A DNA stretch of 64,000 nt from Burkholderiales bacterium (GTDB taxonomy: Bacteria; Pseudomonadota; Gammaproteobacteria; Burkholderiales; Burkholderiaceae_C), in NCBI GenBank assembly GCA_947464185.1, contig CANHVY010000022.1:1-64000 (forward strand), given 5' to 3'. The position numbers were made by a program, and so were the translations under genes. Below the pieces are notes generated by a model. The model made no database searches and was not told where the DNA came from. It saw only the letters and a list, made by a program, of their open reading frames with translations. Positions within the stretch are counted from its first letter, which is position 1. Each line of letters starts with the position of its first letter. Of the stretch, positions 43,275 through 51,606 are shown in pieces.

Positions 43275-44246
43275 TCAATCGAGCACCGGCAGCACCTCGG
43301 TCTTCAGCACCCCGCGGGCGTTTTCAAAGTCCGGCATGACAGAGCGCACCACCTCCCAGAAGGCGCCAGAGTGGTTCATCTCGCGCAGATGCGCCAATTC
43401 ATGCGCCACCACGTAATCGATCACCGGGACGGCAAAGTGCACAAGCCGCCAGTTCAGGCGGATGGAGCCGTCCGCGCGCGCACTGCCCCAGCGGGTGGAG
43501 GCCGAACTGAGTGACAGCCGCCGCACCTGCACGCCCAGGCGCTGCGCAAACTCGGCACAGCGCTCTTCAAAAACCCGCCGCGCCTGGCGCTGCAGCCAGC
43601 TCTGCACAGCGTCACGCAACTGGGCGGGAGCCACGGTTTGCGGCAGGCCCACGTGCAGGGTCAGTCGCGGGACACCGGGCAGTGCGGCCGCATCACTGTG
43701 CAGAACGGCACCTGTCACCCGTGGGTCCACGATCACGATGACGGTCTCGCCCAGGAAGGGAATGGTGGTGCCGTCCCTCCAGTCCACGCGGGCCTGGGCC
43801 ACCCGGCGGGCGCGCTCCTGCTGCTCCTGCAGCTTGCGCAGGATCCAGCGTGACTTCTCCCGCAGAGCCGCCTCCACCTCGCCCACGCCCACCCAGCGCG
43901 GCGCACTGACCGTCAGCCCCTCGGGCCCGATGACGAAACCGATGCTGCGCCGCCGCGCGCGCCGGAACTCGAACGCGACGCGGTGCCCCTCCAGCAGCAT
44001 CTCGCGATCCGCCCGCGGGTGGGCGAAGGAGGCAGGTGTGAGGCGCTCCGGGGCCACGGCATGGGAGAGTGGCTGCGCAGGGCGCTCAAGGCCAGCCAGG
44101 CCCGCTGGGGCCTTGGCCGGTTCGGCCGTTCGGGGTGCGCCTGCGTCCTCAGGCTCACCAAACAGCGACAACTGTCGCGCTGGCTCTGGTGCTTGACGGT
44201 TCGGCACTTCGTCAGCCTCGATCGGGTCAGGACCGGGGTGTCCCAT
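43275..44246 (-). CDS. YgjP/WLM-type M48-like metallopeptidase
   Basis: 323-residue predicted zinc peptidase of the YgjP (DUF45, SprT-like) family. The domain runs from about residue 90 to the end. Family blocks include FRRARRRSIGFVIGPEGLTVSAP, RWGSARADGSIRLNW, and the zinc site DYVVAHELAHLREMNHSGAFW (HExxH plus a third His). The N-terminal 80 residues (Ala/Pro/Glu-rich) look disordered and vary in such proteins. The start at ATG 44246 overlaps the plsC end by 20 bases, so it is in the glyQ-glyS-gmhB-plsC transcript. Cytoplasmic; role unknown. Confidence 0.88.
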   Translation of the reverse strand: MGHPGPDPIEADEVPNRQAPEPARQLSLFGEPEDAGAPRTAEPAKAPAGLAGLERPAQPLSHAVAPERLTPASFAHPRADREMLLEGHRVAFEFRRARRRSIGFVIGPEGLTVSAPRWVGVGEVEAALREKSRWILRKLQEQQERARRVAQARVDWRDGTTIPFLGETVIVIVDPRVTGAVLHSDAAALPGVPRLTLHVGLPQTVAPAQLRDAVQSWLQRQARRVFEERCAEFAQRLGVQVRRLSLSSASTRWGSARADGSIRLNWRLVHFAVPVIDYVVAHELAHLREMNHSGAFWEVVRSVMPDFENARGVLKTEVLPVLD

Positions 44247-45006
44247 GCCCTTGGGCTGGCGCGTAGGCCTCGGGGTCCAGGCGGCGCATCTCGGCCTCGA
44301 TCCAGGCCTCCACCTGCGCCATCAGTTCATCGGGCTGGCGCCCCACGCTCGAAATGGGCTCACCGATCGAGACAGGCACCACGCCAGGCCGCAACAGGAA
44401 ACTCTTGCGCGGCCAGCACCGTGCCGAGGCCACGGCGATGGGCACGATGGGCACGCCCGCCGCAATGGCCAGGCGTGAGGCGCCTGACTTGTAGTTCTCC
44501 TGGCTCCCCCGCGCAGCGCGCGTCCCCTCCGGGAACATGATCACCCAGGTGCCTTCAGAGAAGAGCCTGCGGCCCTGCTCGGCCACCTTGTTCCAGGCCT
44601 CAGTGCGCCGGCTGCGGTCAATGTGCACCATGTCCAGCCGCCCCATGGCCCAACCGAAGAACGGCACCTGCAGCAGTTCCTTCTTGAACACGTAGGCCAA
44701 CGGGTGCGGCATCAGCGTGGGGAAGAAGAAGGTCTCCCAGGTGGACTGGTGCTTTGGGGCCAGCAGCACGGCCGAAGTGGCTTGCGCGGCCGTGGGCACA
44801 TGTTCCAGACCCGTCACCTGGGCCCGCACGCCGCAGATGACCCGCGCGCCCCAGATGGCCAAACGCAGCCAACCCACGGCCACCCAGTACAGGCGCGGGC
44901 CACGCCAGATGATCGACAACAGCAGGACCACCACGGCCCAAGGCATGACCGTGACCGCCATGAACAGCACAAAGAGGGTCGACCGAATCGCCCATACCGT
45001 GCGCAT
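44227..45006 (-). CDS. plsC: 1-acyl-sn-glycerol-3-phosphate acyltransferase PlsC
   Basis: Lysophosphatidate acyltransferase of phospholipid synthesis, 259 residues, with one or two N-terminal membrane segments (ALFVLFMA... region from residue 8). The acceptor motif reads KHQSTWETFFF near residue 85, i.e. HX4E instead of the standard HX4D. The glycerophosphate-binding motif FPEGTRAARG is near residue 162. ATG 45006 overlaps the gmhB stop (TGATG). A longer open frame upstream is a gmhB shadow. Position after gmhB is a usual arrangement in Burkholderiales. Confidence 0.93.
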   Translation of the reverse strand: MRTVWAIRSTLFVLFMAVTVMPWAVVVLLLSIIWRGPRLYWVAVGWLRLAIWGARVICGVRAQVTGLEHVPTAAQATSAVLLAPKHQSTWETFFFPTLMPHPLAYVFKKELLQVPFFGWAMGRLDMVHIDRSRRTEAWNKVAEQGRRLFSEGTWVIMFPEGTRAARGSQENYKSGASRLAIAAGVPIVPIAVASARCWPRKSFLLRPGVVPVSIGEPISSVGRQPDELMAQVEAWIEAEMRRLDPEAYAPAQGHGTPRS

Positions 45007-45596
45007 CAGTGGACACCCTCCGCCAGCGAGGGCGCCTGGCGCTGCGACCGCGCGATCAGGTGCCCGGCCAGGGCCGCCAGGTCTGCATGGACGCGCATGC
45101 CGGGTACCTGCTGCCGCCACTGCTCGATCTGTGATTCGTCCAGCGCGGCCGCCCGCCCGGTGCGCACCAGGTGCGGCTCGCACCCGGCAGCTTGGGCCGC
45201 CTGCAGGTCCCGCAAAGTATCGGCCGCGACCGGCACCTGGTGCAGGTCGATGCCGTAGCGCCGCCCGATCTCCAGCATCATGCCGGGCAACGGCTTGCGG
45301 CATTCGCAACGATCCTCGGGCGTGTGGGGGCAGAAGAACACGGCATCCAGCCGGGCGCCTTGCGCCTGCATGAGCTTGTTCATGTGGGCGTGGATCAGGT
45401 TGACCGAGGCCATGTCGATCATGCCGCGCCCGATGCCCGCCTGGTTGGTGGCCACTACGGCGTGCCAGCCCGCATGGTTCAGACGCGACACCGCCTCCAG
45501 AGCCCCGGGGATGGGCACCCACTCTGCTGCAGCCTTGACGTGGTCGTCCCGGTACTCGTTGAGGATGCCGTCGCGGCCGAGGATGATCAGCTTCAC
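45006..45596 (-). CDS. gmhB: D-glycero-beta-D-manno-heptose-1,7-bisphosphate 7-phosphatase-like protein GmhB
   Basis: 196-residue HAD-family protein. In E. coli GmhB the enzyme removes the 7-phosphate in LPS heptose synthesis. The start is GTG 45596. The zinc loop CPHTPEDRCECRKPLPGM is conserved near residues 89-106, and VVATNQAGIGRG is typical. But the first motif reads LIILGRDGILNEY: where the family has DRDG, with the first Asp as phosphate-accepting nucleophile, this protein has Gly7. The last motif is VAADTLRDL in place of VGD. It may be inactive or altered, or another protein may do the job. Confidence 0.87.
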   Translation of the reverse strand: MKLIILGRDGILNEYRDDHVKAAAEWVPIPGALEAVSRLNHAGWHAVVATNQAGIGRGMIDMASVNLIHAHMNKLMQAQGARLDAVFFCPHTPEDRCECRKPLPGMMLEIGRRYGIDLHQVPVAADTLRDLQAAQAAGCEPHLVRTGRAAALDESQIEQWRQQVPGMRVHADLAALAGHLIARSQRQAPSLAEGVH

Positions 45597-45662
45597 AGAG
45601 TGATTATCACGGCCGCCGCGGGCCCGCGCCGGCCCCGGCCAAGCGCTGCAGACAGGCCGGGG

Positions 45663-47816
45663 TCAGGCCGCCAGGCGCGACAGGTCGGCCACCTGGTTCA
45701 TGGCGGCATGCAAGGCGCGCAGCAAGGACAGGCGGTTGGCGCGCAGCGCGGGGTCCTCGGCATTGACCATCACGGCGTCGAAGAAGGCGTCCACGGGGTC
45801 CTTCAGTGCGGCCAGCGCTTGCAGCGACGCCGTCAGGTCGCCCGCAGCCAAAGCCGCCTGTGCCTTCGGGCCCACCTGCTCCAGCGCGGCCCACAGCGCA
45901 GCTTCAGCAGGCTCGACGAGCAGGCGCGTCTGCACCTCCACCAGCGGTGCATCATCCGACTTCTTCAGGATGTTGCCCACGCGCTTGTTGGCCGCCGCCA
46001 GCGCCGGCGCCTCGGGCAGGCTGGCAAAAGCGCGCACGGCAGCCAGGCGCTGCGGCAGGCCGGCCCACTGCGCCGGCTTCAAGGCCAGCACAGCGTCCAC
46101 TTCGTGCGCGCTGCTGCCCTGCTCGCGCAGCCAGCCAGCAAGGCGCTCATCCAGGAAGCGCAAGACCTCAGCCTGCGCGGCACCATGGCCGGCCGGGAAG
46201 GCACGGAACGCCGCCTCCACCAACTGCGGCACGGACAAGGGCAGCGCGCGCTCCACCAGCATGCGCACCACGCCCAGCGCGTGACGCCGCAGGGCGAAGG
46301 GGTCCTTGTCGCCGGTGGGCAGCTGGCCGATGCCGAACAGGCCGGCCAGCGTCTCCAGCTTGTCCGCCAGCGCGACGCACAAGCCCACATCGCCCCGGGG
46401 CAGCACATCGCCGGCGAAGCGGGGCTTGTAGTGGTCTTCGATGGCGTCGGCCACCGCCTCGCGCAGGCCATCGTGGCGCGCGTAGTACGCGCCCATGATG
46501 CCCTGCAGCTCGGGGAACTCGCCCACCATGTCGGTCAGCAGGTCGGCCTTGGCCAGCGTGGCGGCCTCGTCGGCCAGATCGGCCAAACTCAAGCCTCCCA
46601 GCTGCTCACCAATGCCGCGGGCGATGTTTCGCACCCGCTCCACGCGCTCACCCTGCGTACCCAGCTTGCCGTGATACACCACCTTGGCCAGGCCCGGCAC
46701 GCGCGAGGCCAGGGTGCGCTTGCGGTCCTGGTCGAAAAAGAACTTGGCGTCCGCCAGACGCGGACGCACCACACGCTCGTTGCCGCCGATGACGCGCGAC
46801 GGGTCGGCCGGGCGGATGTTGCTGACGATGAGGAAGCGGTGGGTCAGGCGGCCGGCGGCATCCACCAGCGGGAAATACTTCTGGTTCGCCTTCATCGTCA
46901 GGATGAGGCACTCCTGCGGCACCGCGAGGAACTCCGGCTCGAAGCTGCACAGCAGCACGTTCGGGCGCTCCACCAGCGCCGTCACTTCATCCAGCAAGGC
47001 CTCGTCCTCGATGGGCTGCAGGCCCTCGCGCGCGGCGGACTCGGCCAGTTGGCGAACGATCTCGGCGCGCCGGGCGGCAAAAGAGGGGATCACCGCTCCT
47101 TGTTCCTGCAGCGTCTGCTCATAGGCATCGGCATGTGCAATCTCGAGGGTCTCGGCGGCCGCCTCGAAGCGATGGCCGCGGGTGGAGCGATCAGACTGCA
47201 GGCCCAAGGTGGCCAAGGGCACCACTTCGGCCCCGTGCAAAGCCACCAAGCCATGCGCCGGACGCACAAAGTGCACGCTGGACCAGCCGTCAGCGAGCTG
47301 GTACTGCATCACCTTCGGGATCGGCAGGCGGGCCAGCGCCTCGTCCAGCGCTTTCTGCAGGCCGGCAGCCAGGGTCACACCCGGCTGCACGGCATCCAGG
47401 AACAAGGCCTCGGCCTTGCCATCGGGCGCGCGGCGCAGGGTGGGCACCACCGAGGGCTCGGCGCCCAGGGCAGCCAGCTTCTTCACCAAGGCGGGCGTGG
47501 GCGCGCCGCTGGCGTCCAGGGCCACCGCCACCGGCATGAGCTTCTGCGACACGGGCTTGTCTGGCGCTACCGCGCTCACGGCGCTCAAATGCGCGGCCAG
47601 CCGCCGGGGCGAGGCAAATGGTGTGAGCACCGCATCAGCGCCGGCCAGGCCCTGGGCCTTGAGACTCTCAGCCAGGGCCTGCGCAAAAGCCTCGCCAAGC
47701 TTCTTCAGGGCCTTGGGCGGCAGTTCTTCGACGAAGAGTTCGACCAGCAGGCTGCGGGTGGCGGCTGAAACAGCCTGGGCAGCCGGGCTATTCAGTAAAG
47801 AGGACGTCGCGCTCAT
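45663..47816 (-). CDS. glyS: Glycine--tRNA ligase beta subunit
   Basis: 717-residue beta subunit of the bacterial alpha2beta2 glycyl-tRNA synthetase. Typical beginning LLVELFVEELPPKALKKLGE near residue 24, then FASPRRLAAHL, VLFVRPAHGLVALHG-like blocks and KYFPLVDAAGRL. The C-terminal anticodon-binding part has DKLETLAGLFGIGQLPTGDKDPFALRR. The start at ATG 47816 is two bases after the glyQ stop. It carries a short N-terminal Ser/Ala-rich leader of about 20 residues. It acts with GlyQ in the cytoplasm and should be essential. Confidence 0.96.
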   Translation of the reverse strand: MSATSSLLNSPAAQAVSAATRSLLVELFVEELPPKALKKLGEAFAQALAESLKAQGLAGADAVLTPFASPRRLAAHLSAVSAVAPDKPVSQKLMPVAVALDASGAPTPALVKKLAALGAEPSVVPTLRRAPDGKAEALFLDAVQPGVTLAAGLQKALDEALARLPIPKVMQYQLADGWSSVHFVRPAHGLVALHGAEVVPLATLGLQSDRSTRGHRFEAAAETLEIAHADAYEQTLQEQGAVIPSFAARRAEIVRQLAESAAREGLQPIEDEALLDEVTALVERPNVLLCSFEPEFLAVPQECLILTMKANQKYFPLVDAAGRLTHRFLIVSNIRPADPSRVIGGNERVVRPRLADAKFFFDQDRKRTLASRVPGLAKVVYHGKLGTQGERVERVRNIARGIGEQLGGLSLADLADEAATLAKADLLTDMVGEFPELQGIMGAYYARHDGLREAVADAIEDHYKPRFAGDVLPRGDVGLCVALADKLETLAGLFGIGQLPTGDKDPFALRRHALGVVRMLVERALPLSVPQLVEAAFRAFPAGHGAAQAEVLRFLDERLAGWLREQGSSAHEVDAVLALKPAQWAGLPQRLAAVRAFASLPEAPALAAANKRVGNILKKSDDAPLVEVQTRLLVEPAEAALWAALEQVGPKAQAALAAGDLTASLQALAALKDPVDAFFDAVMVNAEDPALRANRLSLLRALHAAMNQVADLSRLAA

Positions 47817-47818
47817 GC

Positions 47819-48826
47819 TCAGGCCGCCTTCTTGTCTTGGGCTGCGAGTTGCGCCAGCACTTCATCAGCCCAGGCGCGCGGCGCCATGGGGAAGCCCAGG
47901 CGGGCGCGGCTGTCCAGGTAGCTCTGGGCCACGCCGCGGGCCAGGTTGCGGATGCGTCCGATGTAGGCCGCGCGCTCGGTCACGCTGATGGCGCCGCGAG
48001 CGTCCAGCAGGTTGAAGGAGTGGGCGGACTTCAGCACCTGCTCATAAGCCGGCAGGGCCAGTTGCTGCTCCATCAGGTGGCGGGCCATCTTCTCGTGGGC
48101 GCCAAAGGCCTGCAGCAGGAACTCCACGTCGCTGTGCTCGAAGTTGTAGGTGCTCTGCTCGACCTCGTTCTGGTGGTAGACGTCTCTGTACATCAATCGA
48201 CCCCCAGGCTCACCGCTGCGCGGCTCGCCGCCCCCCGAGGGGGCTGCGCCGGCTTGGGAGCGGCCCTGCGCCGGCGCGCCATCCGTCCACACCAGGTCGT
48301 AGACGTTGTCCACCCCCTGCAGGTACATGGCCAGGCGCTCGAGGCCGTAGGTGATCTCGCCCGTGATGGGCTTGCAGTCGATGCCGCCCACCTGCTGGAA
48401 GTAGGTGAACTGCGTGACCTCCATGCCGTTGAGCCAGACCTCCCAGCCCAGACCCCAGGCGCCGAGCGTCGGGTTCTCCCAGTCGTCCTCGACGAAGCGG
48501 ATGTCGTTGCTCTTGAGGTCGAAACCGAGCGCCTCCAGCGAGCCCAGGTACAGCTCCAGGATGTTGGCCGGGGCCGGCTTGAGCACCACCTGGTACTGGT
48601 AGTAGTGCTGCAGGCGGTTGGGGTTGTCGCCATAGCGCCCGTCCTTGGGGCGGCGGCTGGGCTGCACGTAGGCCGCCTTCCAGGGCTCCGGGCCCAGCGC
48701 ACGCAGGAACGTGGCGGTGTGGCTGGTGCCGGCGCCGACTTCCATGTCGTAAGGCTGCAGCAATGCGCAGCCCTGCGCGTCCCAGTAGGACTGCAATTTC
48801 AGGATGATTTGCTGGAAGGTCAGCAT
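47819..48826 (-). CDS. glyQ: Glycine--tRNA ligase alpha subunit, with in-frame insert
   Basis: Catalytic alpha subunit, 335 residues (relatives are about 300-310). Family strings: [20 protein letters not shown] at the start, [63 protein letters not shown] and [20 protein letters not shown]. Between VYDLVWTDG and YRDVYHQNE a block of about 29 residues, rich in Gly/Ala/Pro/Arg, replaces what is normally some 5 to 8 residues; the DNA is palindromic. The gene must work since it is the only glyQ visible, so the insert is presumably tolerated as a surface loop. ATG 48826. Confidence 0.95.
   Translation of the reverse strand: MLTFQQIILKLQSYWDAQGCALLQPYDMEVGAGTSHTATFLRALGPEPWKAAYVQPSRRPKDGRYGDNPNRLQHYYQYQVVLKPAPANILELYLGSLEALGFDLKSNDIRFVEDDWENPTLGAWGLGWEVWLNGMEVTQFTYFQQVGGIDCKPITGEITYGLERLAMYLQGVDNVYDLVWTDGAPAQGRSQAGAAPSGGGEPRSGEPGGRLMYRDVYHQNEVEQSTYNFEHSDVEFLLQAFGAHEKMARHLMEQQLALPAYEQVLKSAHSFNLLDARGAISVTERAAYIGRIRNLARGVAQSYLDSRARLGFPMAPRAWADEVLAQLAAQDKKAA
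48191..48277. repeat. Palindromic insert inside glyQ
   Basis: 87 bases, a whole number of codons, coding for residues 184-212 of GlyQ. It contains an 8-bp stem GCGCCGGC/GCCGGCGC (48246-48253 and 48270-48277), a second stem GCCCCC/GGGGGC around CGA (about 48230-48244), and CCGC/GCGG. No similar protein segment is expected in other GlyQ proteins. The base make-up is much richer in G+C hairpins than the surrounding gene. Confidence 0.75.
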
Positions 48827-48968
48827 GGCAGAAGCCGGTGGCAGGCGCTTGAGGGGCCTGGAGGTTGGCGAAAACCCTCAATTTTAGGGGGTCACCCCAG
48901 GCCCCTGGCCGGGGTAGTCTTGAGGGATCTGCCACGACAGCGGGCTCAGACGGGCCCAAAGCACTTCC

Positions 48969-49844
48969 ATGAGCACCCAGCAGCTCGTTCTCAGCCTCGT
49001 ACTGGCCACGATGGTCTTCTCCGTGGCCCTGGAGCTGAAGGTGGACGACTTCCGCCGCGTGGCCCAGGCCCCTCGCGCGGTGCTGTGCGGGCTGGTACCG
49101 CAATTCCTGCTGCTGCCAGGCGCCACCTGGCTGGCCACACTGGTGCTGGACCTGCCACCCAGCACCGAGGCGGCCATGATCCTGGTGGCGGCCTGCCCGG
49201 GCGGCTCGCTGTCCAACGTGGTCACGCACTTTGGGCGCGGCAACACGGCGCTGTCGGTCAGCATCTCGGCGGTGGCCAGCCTGTTGGCCTTGTTCCTCAC
49301 TCCCTTGAACTTCACCTGGATGGTCTCCACCAACCCGGCCACCGCCGACTGGCTGCGAGAACTCTCCATCGACCCCTCGGGCATCTGGTGGAGTCTGCTG
49401 GCGCTGCTGGCCGTGCCCATGACGCTGGGCCTGACCTTGGGTCACCGGAGCCCGGCGCTGGCGGCAAAGCTGCGCAAGCCGCTGGGCACCTTCAGCCTGC
49501 TGGCGCTGCTGGCCTTCATCGTGGCCGGCCTCGTGCGCGAGCGCCACCTGCTGAACGCGCAGATCCTGCCCACCTTCGGCCTCGTGGTGCTGCACAACGC
49601 CGCTGGCCTGCTGCTGGGCTGGCTCAGCGCGCGGGCCTTCCGGGTGAGCACGCGCGACGGACGCGCCGTGATGATCGAGGGCGGCATGCAGAACTCGGGC
49701 CTGGCCCTGGGCATCATCGCCGTGCAGTTCAACGCCGACCTGGGGATGGTGATCGTGGCCAGCCTGTGGGGCATCTGGCACATCGTCTCGGGCATGACAC
49801 TGGCCCTGATCTGGAGAACTCGCGATGCACGATCTGGTCATTGA
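48969..49844 (+). CDS. Bile acid:sodium symporter family (BASS) transporter
   Basis: 291-residue membrane protein with about nine or ten hydrophobic segments. Family marks include the N-terminal helix LVLSLVLATMVFSVALELK, the crossover motif VAACPGGSLSNVVTHFGRGNTALSVSIS near residue 76 (the Na+ site region), and the later EGGMQNSGLALGIIAVQF block. BASS members carry bile acids, pyruvate, pantoate or other organic acids with Na+, so the substrate is open. It overlaps the start of the downstream amidohydrolase by 20 bases, which suggests transport of the compound that the next enzyme hydrolyses. Confidence 0.88.
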   Translation: MSTQQLVLSLVLATMVFSVALELKVDDFRRVAQAPRAVLCGLVPQFLLLPGATWLATLVLDLPPSTEAAMILVAACPGGSLSNVVTHFGRGNTALSVSISAVASLLALFLTPLNFTWMVSTNPATADWLRELSIDPSGIWWSLLALLAVPMTLGLTLGHRSPALAAKLRKPLGTFSLLALLAFIVAGLVRERHLLNAQILPTFGLVVLHNAAGLLLGWLSARAFRVSTRDGRAVMIEGGMQNSGLALGIIAVQFNADLGMVIVASLWGIWHIVSGMTLALIWRTRDARSGH

Positions 49845-51606
49845 GGGTGCCACCGTTGTGGACGGCACGGGCGCACCCGCCCGCGCTGCCGACGTGGCCG
49901 TGCGCGACGGCCTCATCGTGGAGGTGGGACGCATCACCGCGCAGGCGCGCGAGCGCATCAGCGCGCCAGGTGCCTGGCTCACGCCGGGCTTCGTCGACCT
50001 GCACACCCACTACGACGGCCAAGCCACCTGGGACGAGACCTTCAGCCCCAGCATCCACCACGGCGTGACCACCTTGGTGATGGGCAATTGCGGCGTGGGC
50101 TTTGCCCCCTTGAAGCCCGGCCCCAAGGCCGCGGCGGTGGCCGACCTGATCGCCCTGATGGAGGGGGTGGAAGACATTCCCGGCGTGGCTCTGGCCGAAG
50201 GCGTGCGCTTCGACTGGCAGAGCTTCCCGCAGTACATGGACGCGCTGGAGCGCATGCCGCACAGCCTGGATTTCCTGGTGCAGGTGCCGCACGACCCGGT
50301 GCGCATGGCGGTGATGGGTGAGCGGGCGCTGGCGCAGCAGGCCGCCACCGACGAGGACATCCGCGCCATGCGCGCCGTGGTGCGCGAGGCGCTGCAGGCC
50401 GGCGCCGTGGGCTTTTCCACCGGCCGCACCGACAACCACCGTACCGCGCGCGGCCAGGAAACACCGGCCTCGGAAGCCTCGATGGACGAACTGACCGGCA
50501 TCGCGCGCGCCTTCGAGGGCCTGGGCCACGGGGTGCTGCAGGTGGTCAGCGACTTTGACCTGATGCGCGGACCGCAGCGTTTCGAGGCGGAGTTCGATCT
50601 GGTGGAGGCCATGGCGCGGGCCAGCGGGCGGCCCCTGTCCATGACATGGCTGCAGCGCGACCCGGGCGGAGATCAATGGAAGGCCATCCGCCACCGTGTG
50701 GACCGCGCAGCGGCCCAGGGTCTGGCGCTGGGCCTGCAGACCGCCGTGCGCGCCATAGGCGTCCTCATCGGCCTGGACGCGAGCTTTCACCCCTTCATGG
50801 GCTTTCCCGGCTACAAGGAGGTGGGCCATCTGCCCCTGGCCGAACGGGCGGCAGCGCTGCGCGAGCCGGCACTCAAGGCGCGCATCCTGGCTGAGAAAAG
50901 CGAGCGCCTGTCGGGTGACGGCACGCCCATCCCGCCCTTGGTGGACCTGCTGCTCGCGCGCATCGAGTTGATTGCGGGGCGTATGTTCCCGCTGGCCGAT
51001 CCGCCGGCCTACGAACAGCCCGTGACCACCAGTTTCGCGGCCCGGGCACGGATGCGCGGGGCCACGGCGCTCGAAGCGCTTTACGACCACTTTTCTCAGG
51101 GCGACGGTTCGCAGCTCGTCTATTTTCCGCTCTTCAACTACAACGAGGGTTCCCTGGACACGGTGCGCGAGATGCTGGACCACCCGCAAGCGCTGGTGGG
51201 CCTGGGCGATGCCGGTGCGCACGTGGGCACCGTGTGCGATGCCAGCGCCACCACCTTCTTGCTCACGCACTGGGTGCGCGACCGACCCCAAGGCCGCCTA
51301 CCGCTGGAACGCGCCATCCATCTGCTCACCGCACGCAATGCCCGGCACCTGGGCCTGACAGACCGCGGCACCATTACACCGGGCCTGCGCGCGGACCTGA
51401 ACCTGATCGACCCGGCGAGGCTGTCGGTGGGTACACCGCACATCGTGCGCGATCTGCCGGCCGGTGGCCGCCGCTTCCTGCAGAAGGCCGAGGGCTACCT
51501 GGGCACCTGGGTGGGCGGCGCGTGTGTGCAGCGCGCGGGCGCCGTCACGTCAGCGCGCCCAGGGCGGCTCGTCAGGGCAGGTCAGGCCGCAAAGTCGGCG
51601 GTCTGA
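49825..51606 (+). CDS. N-acyl-D-amino-acid deacylase/amidohydrolase family protein
   Basis: 593-residue amidohydrolase-superfamily enzyme. Metal-binding HTHYDGQATWDE follows a PGFVDLH strand near residue 55; other blocks are TTLVMGNCGVGFAPLKPG (with a Cys typical of D-aminoacylases), GAVGFSTGRTDNH, and LGDAGAHVGTVCDASATTFLL near the end. The C-terminus has GLRADLNLIDP as in many urease-like enzymes. It overlaps the upstream BASS transporter gene and its end overlaps the convergent lnt gene by 35 bases. Real substrates of this family vary (N-acyl-D-amino acids, dihydropyrimidine-like amides). Confidence 0.87.
   Translation: MHDLVIEGATVVDGTGAPARAADVAVRDGLIVEVGRITAQARERISAPGAWLTPGFVDLHTHYDGQATWDETFSPSIHHGVTTLVMGNCGVGFAPLKPGPKAAAVADLIALMEGVEDIPGVALAEGVRFDWQSFPQYMDALERMPHSLDFLVQVPHDPVRMAVMGERALAQQAATDEDIRAMRAVVREALQAGAVGFSTGRTDNHRTARGQETPASEASMDELTGIARAFEGLGHGVLQVVSDFDLMRGPQRFEAEFDLVEAMARASGRPLSMTWLQRDPGGDQWKAIRHRVDRAAAQGLALGLQTAVRAIGVLIGLDASFHPFMGFPGYKEVGHLPLAERAAALREPALKARILAEKSERLSGDGTPIPPLVDLLLARIELIAGRMFPLADPPAYEQPVTTSFAARARMRGATALEALYDHFSQGDGSQLVYFPLFNYNEGSLDTVREMLDHPQALVGLGDAGAHVGTVCDASATTFLLTHWVRDRPQGRLPLERAIHLLTARNARHLGLTDRGTITPGLRADLNLIDPARLSVGTPHIVRDLPAGGRRFLQKAEGYLGTWVGGACVQRAGAVTSARPGRLVRAGQAAKSAV

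Noticed and set aside
45171-47768. An 865-codon plus-strand frame
   Set aside because: Antisense to glyS and gmhB, which are well supported. No recognisable domain and a high His/Gln/Arg content, as in other shadow frames.
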